From assembly GCA_003242115.1 (NCBI GenBank), contig QBMP01000103.1, forward strand, positions 1 to 11,959: a stretch of 11,959 bases of DNA, given 5' to 3'. Below are positions 1 through 7,595 of the stretch, one piece after another. Positions within the stretch are counted from its first letter, which is position 1. Every line of letters begins with the position of its first letter. This DNA comes from Phormidesmis priestleyi (GTDB lineage: Bacteria; Cyanobacteriota; Cyanobacteriia; Phormidesmidales; Phormidesmidaceae). Made by a program: the position numbers and the translations under genes. The notes beneath the pieces are model-generated. The model did no database searches. It worked only from the letters and a program-made list of their open reading frames with translations, and had not been told where the DNA came from.

Positions 1-126
1 GTTGCACCCCGCCCGAACTTAGTTGCACCCCGCCCAAACTCAGTTGCACTCCGCCCAAACTTAGTTACACTCCGCCCAAACTTAGTTACACTCTGCCCAA
101 ACTTAGTTACACTCCGCCCAAACTCA
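1..126. repeat. 21-bp tandem repeat (minisatellite), six copies
   Basis: Six head-to-tail copies with an exact 21-bp period, beginning at or before the window edge. The core of each unit is GTTRCACYCCGCCCAAACTY. Variation is polar: the left copies read GTTGCACCCC and the right copies GTTACACTCC, as expected from local duplication. The period is a multiple of 3 and 7. Two plus-strand frames are open through the array, as heptapeptides like VALRPNL or CTPPKLS, and one minus-strand frame is open. The array could therefore be the tail of a gene that lies mostly outside the window, but nothing here shows that it is translated. It ends 9 bp from the stop codon of the minus-strand gene at 136-552. 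Confidence 0.95.
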
Positions 127-135
127 ATTGCGCTT

Positions 136-552
136 CTACGCTGGCTCTGTGTAGTCGCAGAAGGTTCGCAGTCCTAGCTTTAGCATCCACAGCACTACAA
201 TGGTTGCGATCGCTGGATTAACCGGCAGCGATACCAAATTCACCACATACACAATCAGCCCCGTTAGCACCATCGCCTTATCCGGGCTTTTGCTATAGCT
301 CTCCACCTTCTCGCGAAAGCTATCATCCCCACAAACCTCCCGCCGCAGATTGCGCAGAAACACATCCCGCAATTTTTCACGCTCCGGCCCAAAAGCCGCA
401 GCCCCAGATGATTCTGCGATCAGTTCCGTCAGAGCCGCCTCCAAAATATTATCCTGCTCATCTAGTGTGACTAAAGCCTCTTGAGCTGGGGCGTAATCCT
501 TTAGCAGGATTTGAACCTCTTGCAGCTCGGCAGGGGAAAGTTGAGTCGTCAT
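136..552 (-). CDS. Hypothetical protein with C-terminal hydrophobic segment (138 aa)
   Basis: I do not recognise this protein. Residues 1-90 are polar, probably helical, and rich in Glu, Leu and Ala. They begin with a segment resembling small helical adaptor domains (residues 5-45) and continue with a charged stretch (56-90). Residues 94-127 are strongly hydrophobic, with a Leu-Pro-Val-Asn-Pro turn near 109-113 that suggests a helical hairpin or two short membrane helices. The C-terminus is short and polar. There is no signal peptide. The ATG at 552 is the only reasonable start, although no clear Shine-Dalgarno sequence precedes it. The gene stands alone: 280 bp separate it from the next minus-strand gene, and the 21-bp repeat array lies just past its stop. 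It is likely a membrane-anchored protein of cyanobacterial distribution; no function is inferred. Confidence 0.7.
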   Translation of the reverse strand: MTTQLSPAELQEVQILLKDYAPAQEALVTLDEQDNILEAALTELIAESSGAAAFGPEREKLRDVFLRNLRREVCGDDSFREKVESYSKSPDKAMVLTGLIVYVVNLVSLPVNPAIATIVVLWMLKLGLRTFCDYTEPA

Positions 553-832
553 GGCAGCGTTCAGTAGGGAGAAAGCCCTAGTTTAACCTCAGTTTGGGAT
601 AAGAGAAGGCCAAACAACTGCTTGAAGCGTTCACTTTAGTAAAGGACAAAGAAAAAAGCAGGATTCTCTCTGTCTGCCATCTTGATTCTGTCTGCCATTT
701 TGTCTCGGACTAAGCGATCGCGCTCATGCCCAAATGTCCAGATTGCGCCGATATGATTTTCTAGCGTCTTATAGAAAGAAAGAAGAAGGAAAGCGTTCTC
801 CCAACTAACTGCTATACCCTACGAACAACCCA
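553..832. other. Intergenic region, no gene seen
   Basis: This 280-bp gap has no convincing coding frame. It contains one HIP1 octamer near 714-721 and an imperfect short direct repeat of TCTGTCTGCCAT near 668-700. I see no intrinsic terminator for the gene ending at 833 and no promoter I would defend for the gene starting at 552. Confidence 0.6.
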
Positions 833-1702
833 TCAATGCCTTATTACAAGATGTTTCTTCAAACGCTCTGGTACGATGTCAATATCGGTTGCCAAATACG
901 GTTGACCATTCAAGCACCGCCGAAATTCATCTCTCACTCTCAGGCCACTATGCCAAGTGGTATTAGCCACAGAGCGGCCATCTATGGCGACGTCAAAACT
1001 CTGGACATCTTCCATTCCGTCCAAAGCGGCCTCAATCGTCGGCACCGCCAACGCAATTACGCCAAAGGGCAGATCGGGTACTGAGTAATTGAATGCTTGC
1101 ACCGTTACCGAGGGCTCGTTGTTTTGAGTCAGCGTCACAGCGATCATCTGCATAGTGTCAGGCTTGGGAATTGCTTCTGACGCAAAGGTGAGAAGCGCCC
1201 CTTCATAGTCGCCACCAGGGCCAGATAAATTGATCATCACGGGCGCATCGTTAGCGTCTGGGTTCATTGATGCTTTGAAAAAGGAGGCCACACAATATTC
1301 ACCGGGTGCTGTTTCGCCTGAAACTGACGTCGGGAACAGCCTCCAGCCGCCCGACAAATATCTCAGATAGTCGGGGTCTTGCAATAAGTTTGCCTGCTGT
1401 TGCAAACCGAAAAAGGCAGCAGTAGCCTGAAATTCTAGCGCCGCAAATTCTGGATCGTAATAGCTAGAACCACCATCACTCTCTGGCTCATACGGCTCAT
1501 CTTGATAATACGGATCGGTATCACAAAGTAAGACAGAGGCAATGCCCCCGCCACCTTCAGTACTGCCAACAACTATCTCGCCAGGGCCAGCAAAAGAACA
1601 AGGGTATTCAGCTTTTGCGGCTGGGGCCAAAAGGATCGCCATGACAGCAAGCGGCAACCCTCCTAAACCTAATTTACTGAACGAAGCTATTGATAAATTC
1701 AT
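833..1702 (-). CDS. Exported protein of unknown function (289 aa)
   Basis: The protein begins with a typical Sec signal peptide: Lys10, a hydrophobic core at about 12-28, and an Ala-Lys-Ala cleavage site at 29-31, so the mature protein starts near Glu32. The mature chain has a Gly-rich stretch (42-53) and an acidic, Tyr-rich low-complexity segment (61-84). A probable beta-rich domain (115-265) contains four cysteines overall (35, 60, 137, 263) that could pair in the periplasm. I cannot assign a family. The region 235-264 is faintly like the end of IalB-type periplasmic domains, but this is weak. The start is supported by GGAG 8 nt upstream of ATG 1702. The gene lies 65 bp downstream of the SLH/WG protein gene on the same strand, so co-transcription and a shared envelope role are plausible. 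Confidence 0.75.
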   Translation of the reverse strand: MNLSIASFSKLGLGGLPLAVMAILLAPAAKAEYPCSFAGPGEIVVGSTEGGGGIASVLLCDTDPYYQDEPYEPESDGGSSYYDPEFAALEFQATAAFFGLQQQANLLQDPDYLRYLSGGWRLFPTSVSGETAPGEYCVASFFKASMNPDANDAPVMINLSGPGGDYEGALLTFASEAIPKPDTMQMIAVTLTQNNEPSVTVQAFNYSVPDLPFGVIALAVPTIEAALDGMEDVQSFDVAIDGRSVANTTWHSGLRVRDEFRRCLNGQPYLATDIDIVPERLKKHLVIRH

Positions 1703-1744
1703 TTTTAAGACTCCAAATTACAGTTTTTATGAATGCAACAGAAA

Positions 1745-1762
1745 AGGTTCTTCAGACAACCT
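1745..1762 (-). terminator. Small hairpin after the SLH gene stop; possible weak terminator or attenuator
   Basis: Read on the minus strand, AGGTT and AACCT pair around an 8-nt loop directly after the TAG at 1770-1768, followed by TTTTC. The stem is only 5 bp, so it may reduce rather than stop read-through into the gene at 1702-833. Confidence 0.25.
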
Positions 1763-1767
1763 GCTGA

Positions 1768-3468
1768 CTAAGGCTGCGCAACCTTCAGATAGGCTCCGTC
1801 GCCCCCTATTTGCACGCCCACTATCCCGCCTTGAACCACGCCAATATCAGCGATTAGTCCTTCAAAGTCGGCAGGACTGATTCGCCATTGCCCGGTGCGA
1901 TCAATTAAGCCGACGGCGGCTCCTAATCTGACTGTCGCGAACCCTTCGTTAAACCATGTCACCGCATTCGGCCCAACAAAGGCTCCGATCGCTTCGTTGT
2001 AAACAGGTTCTAGGGAGAAGTATTGGGGCGCGATCGCAAACGCGCCTGTACGATCAATAAAACCCCACTGTTCATTTGTTTTTTGGCTTTTGGTCGCCCC
2101 TGCTAGCCCCTCAGAGAAGGATTGAACGGCGGTAAATTGTGGTGCAATAGCCCATTCTCCTGTTTTGTCAAAATAGCCCCATAGCTCAGAATCGTTAGGC
2201 CGAGCGCCAACCAAACCGCCTTGAAAAGTTTCCTGAACTGACTTGTACTGCAAGGGAATGACAACGGCTCCCGTTTTATCTATAAAGCCATACTGTCTGT
2301 AGCCCTGATCGTCAAGTCTAGCTACTCGCGCTAGGCCCTCAGAAAAAGACTCTGCTTCAAAAAACTGCGCAGGAACAACGATGGCTCCTGTTTTATCTAA
2401 AAAGCCTTGCAGTCTATTTTTACCTGAAAAGGCCGTCAGTCCCTCAGAAAAGCCTAGAATAGGATATCTAGTAGAAAAAATGGTGTGACCTTGCTGGTCA
2501 ATCACTTCGGACATTTCAGGATCTTGGGGTGAACGACCAATGGCAACCCCATCTGAAAATCTGCTCAAACTATCAAAACGCGGCTCAATCACCCACTGCC
2601 CGTCGAGATTTACCATGCCCACTAGCGGCGTACTGTTGTCAATAGATTCTCCCGCTTTCAGGGCAAACCCGTCTCTATCAAACCCGAGGCTCGGATCGAC
2701 TGCGGGCCTGACAAAGCGATCGCGCCAACGGTTCACTACCGTCACTACATATTCAGCCGGTACGTTATAGCGGTAGTCAATGCCATACATAGTGGCCTGA
2801 CACAGCATCGCCGCGACTTCTCCTCGCACAATGCTAGCGGTCGGTCTGAGCCGCTCGACGATGGGATAGTTTACAACAAATCTTCTTTCTGTGGCGGCAG
2901 CGATCGGGCTCCTCGCGTAGTCCGGAATCTCTCCTTGATCAACATACAGCCGATTGAGAATAGCTTCTGCATCGTCTGGATTTCTCAGCCCTTCGGCTTT
3001 CGCCAAAATAGTGATGGCCTGAGCCCGATAAATCAGCTCACTGGGCTTAAATTGATTGTTAGGATAGCCTTCCAATAAACCCTGCTCGTAAGCTTTAGCG
3101 ATCGCATCTTTGGCCCAAAAACCGGCAGGAACATCGGTGAATTGAGGCGCATTACGAATCTTTTGAGCATTCACATAAATTTTCGCCATCACCGCTGCAA
3201 ATTCAGCCCGACTCATCGTGTTATCTGGCAAAAATCGGCGATTGGCATAGCCTTTCATATAGTCGCTGCTGCCCATGCGCTCAATGCAGGCAGCGGCCCA
3301 GTAACCCTGAGTATCGCTAAACTCAACCAGCGGTACCGCAGACTCTTGAGCCGTGCTACGTAAAGCTGCTGCTGTAGGCATAGCTGCAACTGATAGGGCA
3401 ATCAATAAGCGCATGATTAGCCGACGAGACAACGGCTGAAATATTTTTTTAGATGGCGTAACAGGCAT
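1768..3468 (-). CDS. SLH-domain and WG-repeat exported protein (566 aa)
   Basis: An envelope protein. The N-terminus is basic (Lys7, Lys8, Arg15, Arg16, Arg20), followed by a hydrophobic core at 21-36 that serves as a signal sequence. Three S-layer-homology repeats follow at about 48-93, 109-155 and 173-222, recognisable by the Y/F-W-A-x-x-A-I and R-A-E-F/A-A patterns. SLH triplets bind cell-wall-linked polysaccharide in this family. Residues about 282-560 hold roughly six or seven WG (KWG-type) repeats of the form G-F-I-D-K-T-G-x-x-x-I-x-P-Q-F, with F-S-E-G-L-A linkers (near 284, 355, 394, 430, 469, 520). These probably form a beta-rich binding surface. ATG 3468 has AGGA 8 nt upstream. Met19 is a possible internal start but has no ribosome binding site. 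It is probably the first gene of a two-gene unit with 1702-833. The ligand of the repeats is unknown. Confidence 0.92.
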   Translation of the reverse strand: MPVTPSKKIFQPLSRRLIMRLLIALSVAAMPTAAALRSTAQESAVPLVEFSDTQGYWAAACIERMGSSDYMKGYANRRFLPDNTMSRAEFAAVMAKIYVNAQKIRNAPQFTDVPAGFWAKDAIAKAYEQGLLEGYPNNQFKPSELIYRAQAITILAKAEGLRNPDDAEAILNRLYVDQGEIPDYARSPIAAATERRFVVNYPIVERLRPTASIVRGEVAAMLCQATMYGIDYRYNVPAEYVVTVVNRWRDRFVRPAVDPSLGFDRDGFALKAGESIDNSTPLVGMVNLDGQWVIEPRFDSLSRFSDGVAIGRSPQDPEMSEVIDQQGHTIFSTRYPILGFSEGLTAFSGKNRLQGFLDKTGAIVVPAQFFEAESFSEGLARVARLDDQGYRQYGFIDKTGAVVIPLQYKSVQETFQGGLVGARPNDSELWGYFDKTGEWAIAPQFTAVQSFSEGLAGATKSQKTNEQWGFIDRTGAFAIAPQYFSLEPVYNEAIGAFVGPNAVTWFNEGFATVRLGAAVGLIDRTGQWRISPADFEGLIADIGVVQGGIVGVQIGGDGAYLKVAQP

Positions 3469-3608
3469 TACAACTATCCTTAATTATCCAAATTATTCAA
3501 TTGAGAAAAATGAAAAATTGGCTACAAACCTTATCAGGCAATTATCTGAAAAATACGCATTGATCGCGGCCACCAATCTCCATCACTAGAGGCATCCTCA
3601 CAAATCTT
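3469..3608. other. AT-rich leader upstream of the SLH gene
   Basis: This 140-bp gap between the SLH gene and the dehydrogenase remnant is AT-rich near the SLH start and must hold that gene's promoter. No -35/-10 pair stands out clearly. No gene is visible. Confidence 0.4.
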
Positions 3609-3830
3609 TCAAACTTGGATCGCAATTTTCCCAAATACCTGTCGCTGCTCAAGGCGACGAATCGCTGTCGGGACTTCGCTTAGGCTATAGCAATAATCGA
3701 TATAAGGAACAATATTTCCATTTGTAATAAGTTCGCTTAAAGTGGCTAGGTCTGCTTGATTAGGTTTTGAAGCGAGGCATTTTACGGTGCGATGGCTCAT
3801 CTTAGAAATCAAAGGCCCCAAAAGCATCAC
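3609..3830 (-). pseudogene. C-terminal remnant of a zinc-type (MDR) alcohol dehydrogenase/quinone oxidoreductase
   Basis: The 73-residue frame matches the tail of medium-chain NAD(P)-dependent dehydrogenases. It has the final pattern K-P-N-x-x-D-L-x-x-L-x-x-L-I-x-x-G, then P-x-I-D-x-x-Y-x-L-S-E-V-P-x-A-I-R, and ends G-K-I-A-I-Q-V. Full-length family members have about 320-340 residues. The GroES-like catalytic domain and the Rossmann core with its GxGxxG motif are missing. Upstream the frame runs only eight more codons before a stop near 3852-3854. It would start at a GTG/ATG pair at 3830-3825 with no ribosome binding site. The coding sequence ends where the sensor-kinase homology on the other strand begins (about 3825-3830), so both genes seem to have been cut by the same event. 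It is very unlikely to be functional. Confidence 0.8.
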
Positions 3831-4007
3831 CTGAAGCAGACGAGCCTTTCTTCAAACACGCAAGCGATCCTCAATCTTGTGGCCTGCATTGGGGCTGAAT
3901 TTGATTTGGCAACCCTGGTGAGCGCTACTCAGCTATCAATAGAAGCAACGGTTGCCCATCTATCGCCAGCGATTCAAGCAGGACTGATTTTACCCCTGCT
4001 GAGTCAT

Positions 4008-4055
4008 GACCAGAAATTTGACCAGAAATTTGACCAGAAATTTGACCAAAAAACT
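4008..4055 (+). repeat. 12-bp in-frame tandem repeat (Asp-Gln-Lys-Phe)
   Basis: Three exact copies of GACCAGAAATTT plus one degenerate copy, encoding DQKF repeats within the truncated kinase. The unit is four codons, so the frame is kept. Confidence 0.9.
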
Positions 4056-4271
4056 GTTGAGGCTACTCAGGTTAATGCTGTTTATGCTACCTACCGTTTT
4101 TTGTGTGATCGCGTTCAGCAAGCTGCCTATGGTCTAATTGATTCAGATCAACAGATTTCAGCTCACCTCGGCATCGGCCAGCGTTTGCTCAAGAACAACC
4201 CTGGTTTATTACAGGCAATTCAGCAAGCGTCCAGAGCATTTGATTCGCAAACACTTAATCAGCCTTTAGAG

Positions 4272-4316
4272 TCGTCTGGATTAGATTTGTCTGGATTAGA
4301 TTTGTCTGGGTTAGAT
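4272..4316 (+). repeat. 15-bp in-frame tandem repeat (Ser-Gly-Leu-Asp-Leu)
   Basis: Three near-identical copies of TTGTCTGGATTAGAT encode SGLDL repeats in the loop-like region ahead of the TPR-like helices. Only single-base differences separate the copies. Confidence 0.9.
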
Positions 4317-4370
4317 CAACAGCTTTCTGATATTGTCAACCATCTGAATCAGGGCATCAGCTTGATTCGA

Positions 4371-4397
4371 GAAGCTTCTGAGACTTCTGAGACTTCT
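4371..4397 (+). repeat. 9-bp in-frame tandem repeat (Glu-Thr-Ser)
   Basis: Two exact copies of GAGACTTCT preceded by one degenerate copy (GAAGCTTCT), giving EASETSETSE in the truncated kinase. Confidence 0.8.
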
Positions 4398-5054
4398 GAA
4401 CTGGCGGCGCTACGGCCAGCGCTTGTTCAGCTAAATCGACTCGCTAGCCGTAAAGCCAAAAGTGCCGCTGCTCATACAGCTGCCCTCGAATACCTGATTC
4501 AAGCGATCGCCCTGATGCCCGTCAACGGCTGGCAAAGTCAGTATGCGCTGATGCTGCATTTGCACAATGAAGCGGCTGAAGTGGCTTACCTCAAAGGCGA
4601 TTTGGTGGTGATGCAGCGCACTATCAACACCGTATTGCAGCAATCTAACGACCTGCTGGATAAAATTGATGTTTACGAAATTCAAATTCAAGCGACCATC
4701 GGCCAACATCACTTCTTACAGGCCGTCGATATTACCCTAAATGCTTTGGCTCAATTAGGCGTAGAAATACCGGCTCGGCCAGATCGGATCGCTGTGCAAC
4801 AAGCGCTTCAAAATACGGCTGAACGACTTTCTCAGCAGCCCATCGCTGATTTGATTCATTTGCCCGAAATGAACGATAGGCGATCGCTGGCGATTATTCG
4901 CTTGCTCACAAAAGCGGTTTCAGCCGCCTACATTGCTAGGCCCGACGTGCTGCCTCTGCTGGTTTGTGCAGGGCTTGACCGCTGCTTAACCGATGGTAAC
5001 AGCCCTTTATCTTCATTTTTGTATGGTTGGTATGGCGTAATTCTATGCGGTCTG

Positions 5055-5090
5055 AGTAATGGGAGTAATGGGAGTAATGGGAGTGATGAG
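5055..5090 (+). repeat. 9-bp in-frame tandem repeat (Ser-Asn-Gly)
   Basis: Three exact copies of AGTAATGGG and one degenerate copy (AGTGATGAG), giving SNG repeats about 75 bp before the premature TGA. Confidence 0.9.
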
Positions 5091-5165
5091 ATTGGCCAAG
5101 CGCATTTAATCGGAGAGTTAGCGCTGAATTTGCTGGAGAAAATTCCGGCCAAAGATATCCAAATC

Positions 5166-5168
5166 TGA
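5166..5168 (+). other. Premature in-frame TGA splitting the sensor kinase
   Basis: The frame reads Ala-Lys-Asp-Ile-Gln-Ile-stop-Val-Met-Thr-Leu-Val-Tyr and continues to Ile-Gln-Pro-Trp-Lys. Family members read through here with no gap (A-K-E-I-Q-x-K-T-F, later I-R-P-W-K), so this is a nonsense change and not a frameshift. An ATG follows after one codon (TGA-GTC-ATG), which could allow reinitiation. Confidence 0.85.
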
Positions 5169-5171
5169 GTC

Positions 5172-7574
5172 ATGACGCTGGTATATTTTTTGATTCAGCC
5201 TTGGAAGGCGTCGGTAGCCTCTACCCTAGAGCCGCTGCGATCGCTGTACCAAACCGGCCTAGAAAATGGCGACAATGAGTACGCGGCTTGGGCTATCACC
5301 ATCCACTGCCACTATAGCTATTTGGCAGGCCACAGCCTCGAAAAGCTGGCGACCAAGATTGCGCACTATCGCGCTAGTGTGAGTCAGCTTCAGCAACACG
5401 CTGCTAGCAACTACCTCGGCATTTATCAGCAGGTACTGCTTAACCTGCTGGGCGATGGTGACCATAGTAACAATAGTGACCAGTGCGATCAGCTTGAAGG
5501 CGAAGCCTACAGCGAGGCTAAAATGCTGCCGATTCAGCTAGCTGCGAGCGATCGCACCGGGCTTTGCTACACCTACTTGAACAAAGGGATTTTGGCCTAT
5601 TTGTTTTCGCGGCCACAGGCGGCGCAGCAGCATTTTGACCATGCTCTTTGCTATTCATCTGGCATTAGCAGTTCGCAGTGGATGCCAGCGCTGTTGTTTT
5701 ACGATTCGCTGAGCTGTTTAGCCATTGGCAATATTCAACAACTGCCCCGCGTGATTGTCAACCAAGAGCAGCTAAAAACTTGGGCAAGACTAGCGCCCAT
5801 GAACCATTTGCATCGCTGGCATTTGGTCGAAGCTGAGCGCTGCCGCCTGTCGGGAGAAAAAGCGATCGCAATTGATCACTATGATCAGGCAATAGCTCTG
5901 GCTCAAGCCAATGAATTTGTTCAAGAAGAAGCGCTGGCCAACGAAATTGCCGCTCAGTTTTATCTGCTGTGGGGCAAAGGCCGAATTGCCCAAAGCTATT
6001 TAATAGATGCTTATTACGGCTACAGCCAGTGGGGCGAAAAAGCTAAAATTGCTGATCTAGAGCGCCGCTACCCTATGCTGCTCGCGGCCATTTTACAGGG
6101 GCCACAGCAAAATCTATCTTCCACCGATACGATTTTGGCTTACGCCAATACCACCCATACCAGCACCAACACTACTAGCGCTGCTGACGCGATTGATCTC
6201 ACAACGCTGCTGCATACCTCTCAAGTTCTCTCTAGTGAAATGGAGCTAGACGGGCTGCTCTCTACGCTGCTAGAGGCCGTTATTCAAAATGCGGGAGCCG
6301 AGAAGTGCATTTTGCTCATGCCTAAATCTGAAGAAAATCAGCTAGAAGCTGAATGGGTTATAGAAGCGTTAGCTGAATTAGATCAGCCACCTGTTTTATT
6401 GACGTCGCAGCCAATTAAGCCAGGAAAAGAGGTGCCCCTATCGCTCATAAACCAGGTTAAACACACCTGCGAACCTACGATTGTGTTCAATGCCGCTGTT
6501 CACGCTAGTCTCGCGGTCGATCCTTATGTGCTGCGCCATCAGCCCAAGAGCATTCTGTGCGCGCCGATTCTCAGCCAAGGTAAGCTGATCGCTATTTTAT
6601 ATTTAGAAAACAACCTCACAATTGGCGCATTTACAGGTAACAGAGTCGAAGTTTTAAATTTAATCTGCACCCAAGCGGCAATCTCTTTAGAGAATGCGCG
6701 GCTATACCATCAAACTCAATGCGCGCTGTCCGATCTCAAAAACTCTCACATACAGCTGGTGCAAAATGAAAAAATGTCTGCGTTGGGTAATCTGGTGGCT
6801 GGTATAGCCCATGAAATCAACAATCCAGTTAACTTTTTAAAGGGAAATCTCAAGCCTGCGCTTAGCTATGTAAAAGATCTCTTAGGTGTATTGGATTTGG
6901 TGCTCAACGATGAGCCCAGAGAAATGATTTTAGAAGAGATGGAAGAGATAAATTTTGCTTTTGTTCAGGAAGATTTGCTTAGTTTGCTGCACTCTATGAC
7001 CTTTGGCATTAGCCGGATTAGCGATATTAGCAACAGCTTACGAACCTTTTCACGCGCCGACACCGACTACAAAGTGGCCTTTAATTTGCATGAGGGCTTA
7101 GACAGTACGCTGCTCATTTTGAAGCATCGTTTAAGCGCTGGCGAAAGCTGTCCGCCGATTGAGGTGGTTAAAAACTACGGTGAGTTACCCAATATTTTTT
7201 GCTTTGCCGGTCAGCTTAATCAGGTGTTTATGAATCTTGTTGCCAATGCCATTGATGCCATTGAAGAGCATAATCAGCAGCGATCGCTCGCTGAAGTTAT
7301 CAACAACCCTAGTCGCATCGTCATTACGACTGCCCTCGCTGATTCTCAATGGGTCACCATTCGCGTTACCGACAATGGCCCTGGCATGGATGCAGACGTT
7401 CAGGCTCGCGTTTTTGATCATCTTTTTACGACTAAGCCGGTCGGCAAAGGGACGGGCCTCGGCTTAGCAATTGCTTATGCCATTGTGGTGGAAAAGCACG
7501 GCGGTACGCTGACAGTTGACTCTGAGGTCGGCAAAGGAACAGTCTTTGAGATAACGCTGCCGGTAGAGCATTAG
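5172..7574 (+). CDS. GAF domain-containing sensor histidine kinase, 3' part of a broken hybrid kinase (800 aa)
   Basis: Residues 1-305 continue the helical TPR-like repeats of the truncated upstream fragment, with family-typical patterns such as L-A-P-M-N-H-L-H near 207-214 and E-E-A-L-A-N-E near 252-258. A Thr/Ser/Ala-rich linker follows (315-340), then a GAF domain (about 345-510), then a short coiled coil. The HisKA segment has the phosphoacceptor His547 in A-H-E-I-N-N-P. The HATPase domain has an N-box (Asn688, Asn692), G1 D-N-G-P-G-M (734-739), an F-box (Phe752) and G2 G-x-G-x-G-L-G (758-764). All kinase motifs are intact. The frame is continuous with 3792-5168 except for the TGA, so ATG 5172 is a start by default, without a Shine-Dalgarno sequence. 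Expression would depend on read-through, reinitiation or an internal promoter. No response regulator is adjacent. It may be functional or recently dead. Confidence 0.75.
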   Translation: MTLVYFLIQPWKASVASTLEPLRSLYQTGLENGDNEYAAWAITIHCHYSYLAGHSLEKLATKIAHYRASVSQLQQHAASNYLGIYQQVLLNLLGDGDHSNNSDQCDQLEGEAYSEAKMLPIQLAASDRTGLCYTYLNKGILAYLFSRPQAAQQHFDHALCYSSGISSSQWMPALLFYDSLSCLAIGNIQQLPRVIVNQEQLKTWARLAPMNHLHRWHLVEAERCRLSGEKAIAIDHYDQAIALAQANEFVQEEALANEIAAQFYLLWGKGRIAQSYLIDAYYGYSQWGEKAKIADLERRYPMLLAAILQGPQQNLSSTDTILAYANTTHTSTNTTSAADAIDLTTLLHTSQVLSSEMELDGLLSTLLEAVIQNAGAEKCILLMPKSEENQLEAEWVIEALAELDQPPVLLTSQPIKPGKEVPLSLINQVKHTCEPTIVFNAAVHASLAVDPYVLRHQPKSILCAPILSQGKLIAILYLENNLTIGAFTGNRVEVLNLICTQAAISLENARLYHQTQCALSDLKNSHIQLVQNEKMSALGNLVAGIAHEINNPVNFLKGNLKPALSYVKDLLGVLDLVLNDEPREMILEEMEEINFAFVQEDLLSLLHSMTFGISRISDISNSLRTFSRADTDYKVAFNLHEGLDSTLLILKHRLSAGESCPPIEVVKNYGELPNIFCFAGQLNQVFMNLVANAIDAIEEHNQQRSLAEVINNPSRIVITTALADSQWVTIRVTDNGPGMDADVQARVFDHLFTTKPVGKGTGLGLAIAYAIVVEKHGGTLTVDSEVGKGTVFEITLPVEH

Positions 7575-7595
7575 ACTAAAACCTTAGCCAGAATC

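Larger units (their letters stand above)
3792..5168 (+). pseudogene. 5'-truncated, stop-interrupted hybrid Ser/Thr kinase-ATPase-sensor histidine kinase, front fragment
   Basis: Residues from about 12 onward match the segment after the AAA-type ATPase domain in the very large cyanobacterial PknB-ATPase-GAF-histidine kinase proteins: N-T-Q-A-I-L-N-L-V-A-C-I-G-x-x-F-D-L, then Y-R-F-L-C-D-R-V-Q-Q-A-A-Y, then helical TPR-like repeats to the end. The protein kinase domain and the ATPase P-loop, together roughly 900 residues in relatives, are absent. The first 11 residues are simply antisense to the dehydrogenase remnant. ATG 3792 has no Shine-Dalgarno sequence, and an in-frame stop lies at 3768-3770, so this is not the real start. 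The frame ends at TGA 5166-5168, where relatives carry a coding position, and the same frame continues in the next entry. Four short in-frame tandem repeats (4008-5090) inflate it. Best read as a decaying gene; some tools would call it a CDS. Confidence 0.8.

Noticed and set aside
1..126. CRISPR-like array
   Set aside because: The 21-bp units are directly adjacent with no spacers, so it is a plain tandem repeat.
4431..4712. Minus-strand open frame opposite the kinase remnant, and similar frames elsewhere (1542-1880 +, 7185-7421 -, 10674-10946 -)
   Set aside because: They are antisense shadows of clear coding frames, with no recognisable domains or start signals.
5160..5175. Frameshift or normal gene boundary between two kinase genes
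   Set aside because: Both parts lie in the same frame, one codon apart, and align to the family without a gap, so it is a nonsense codon.
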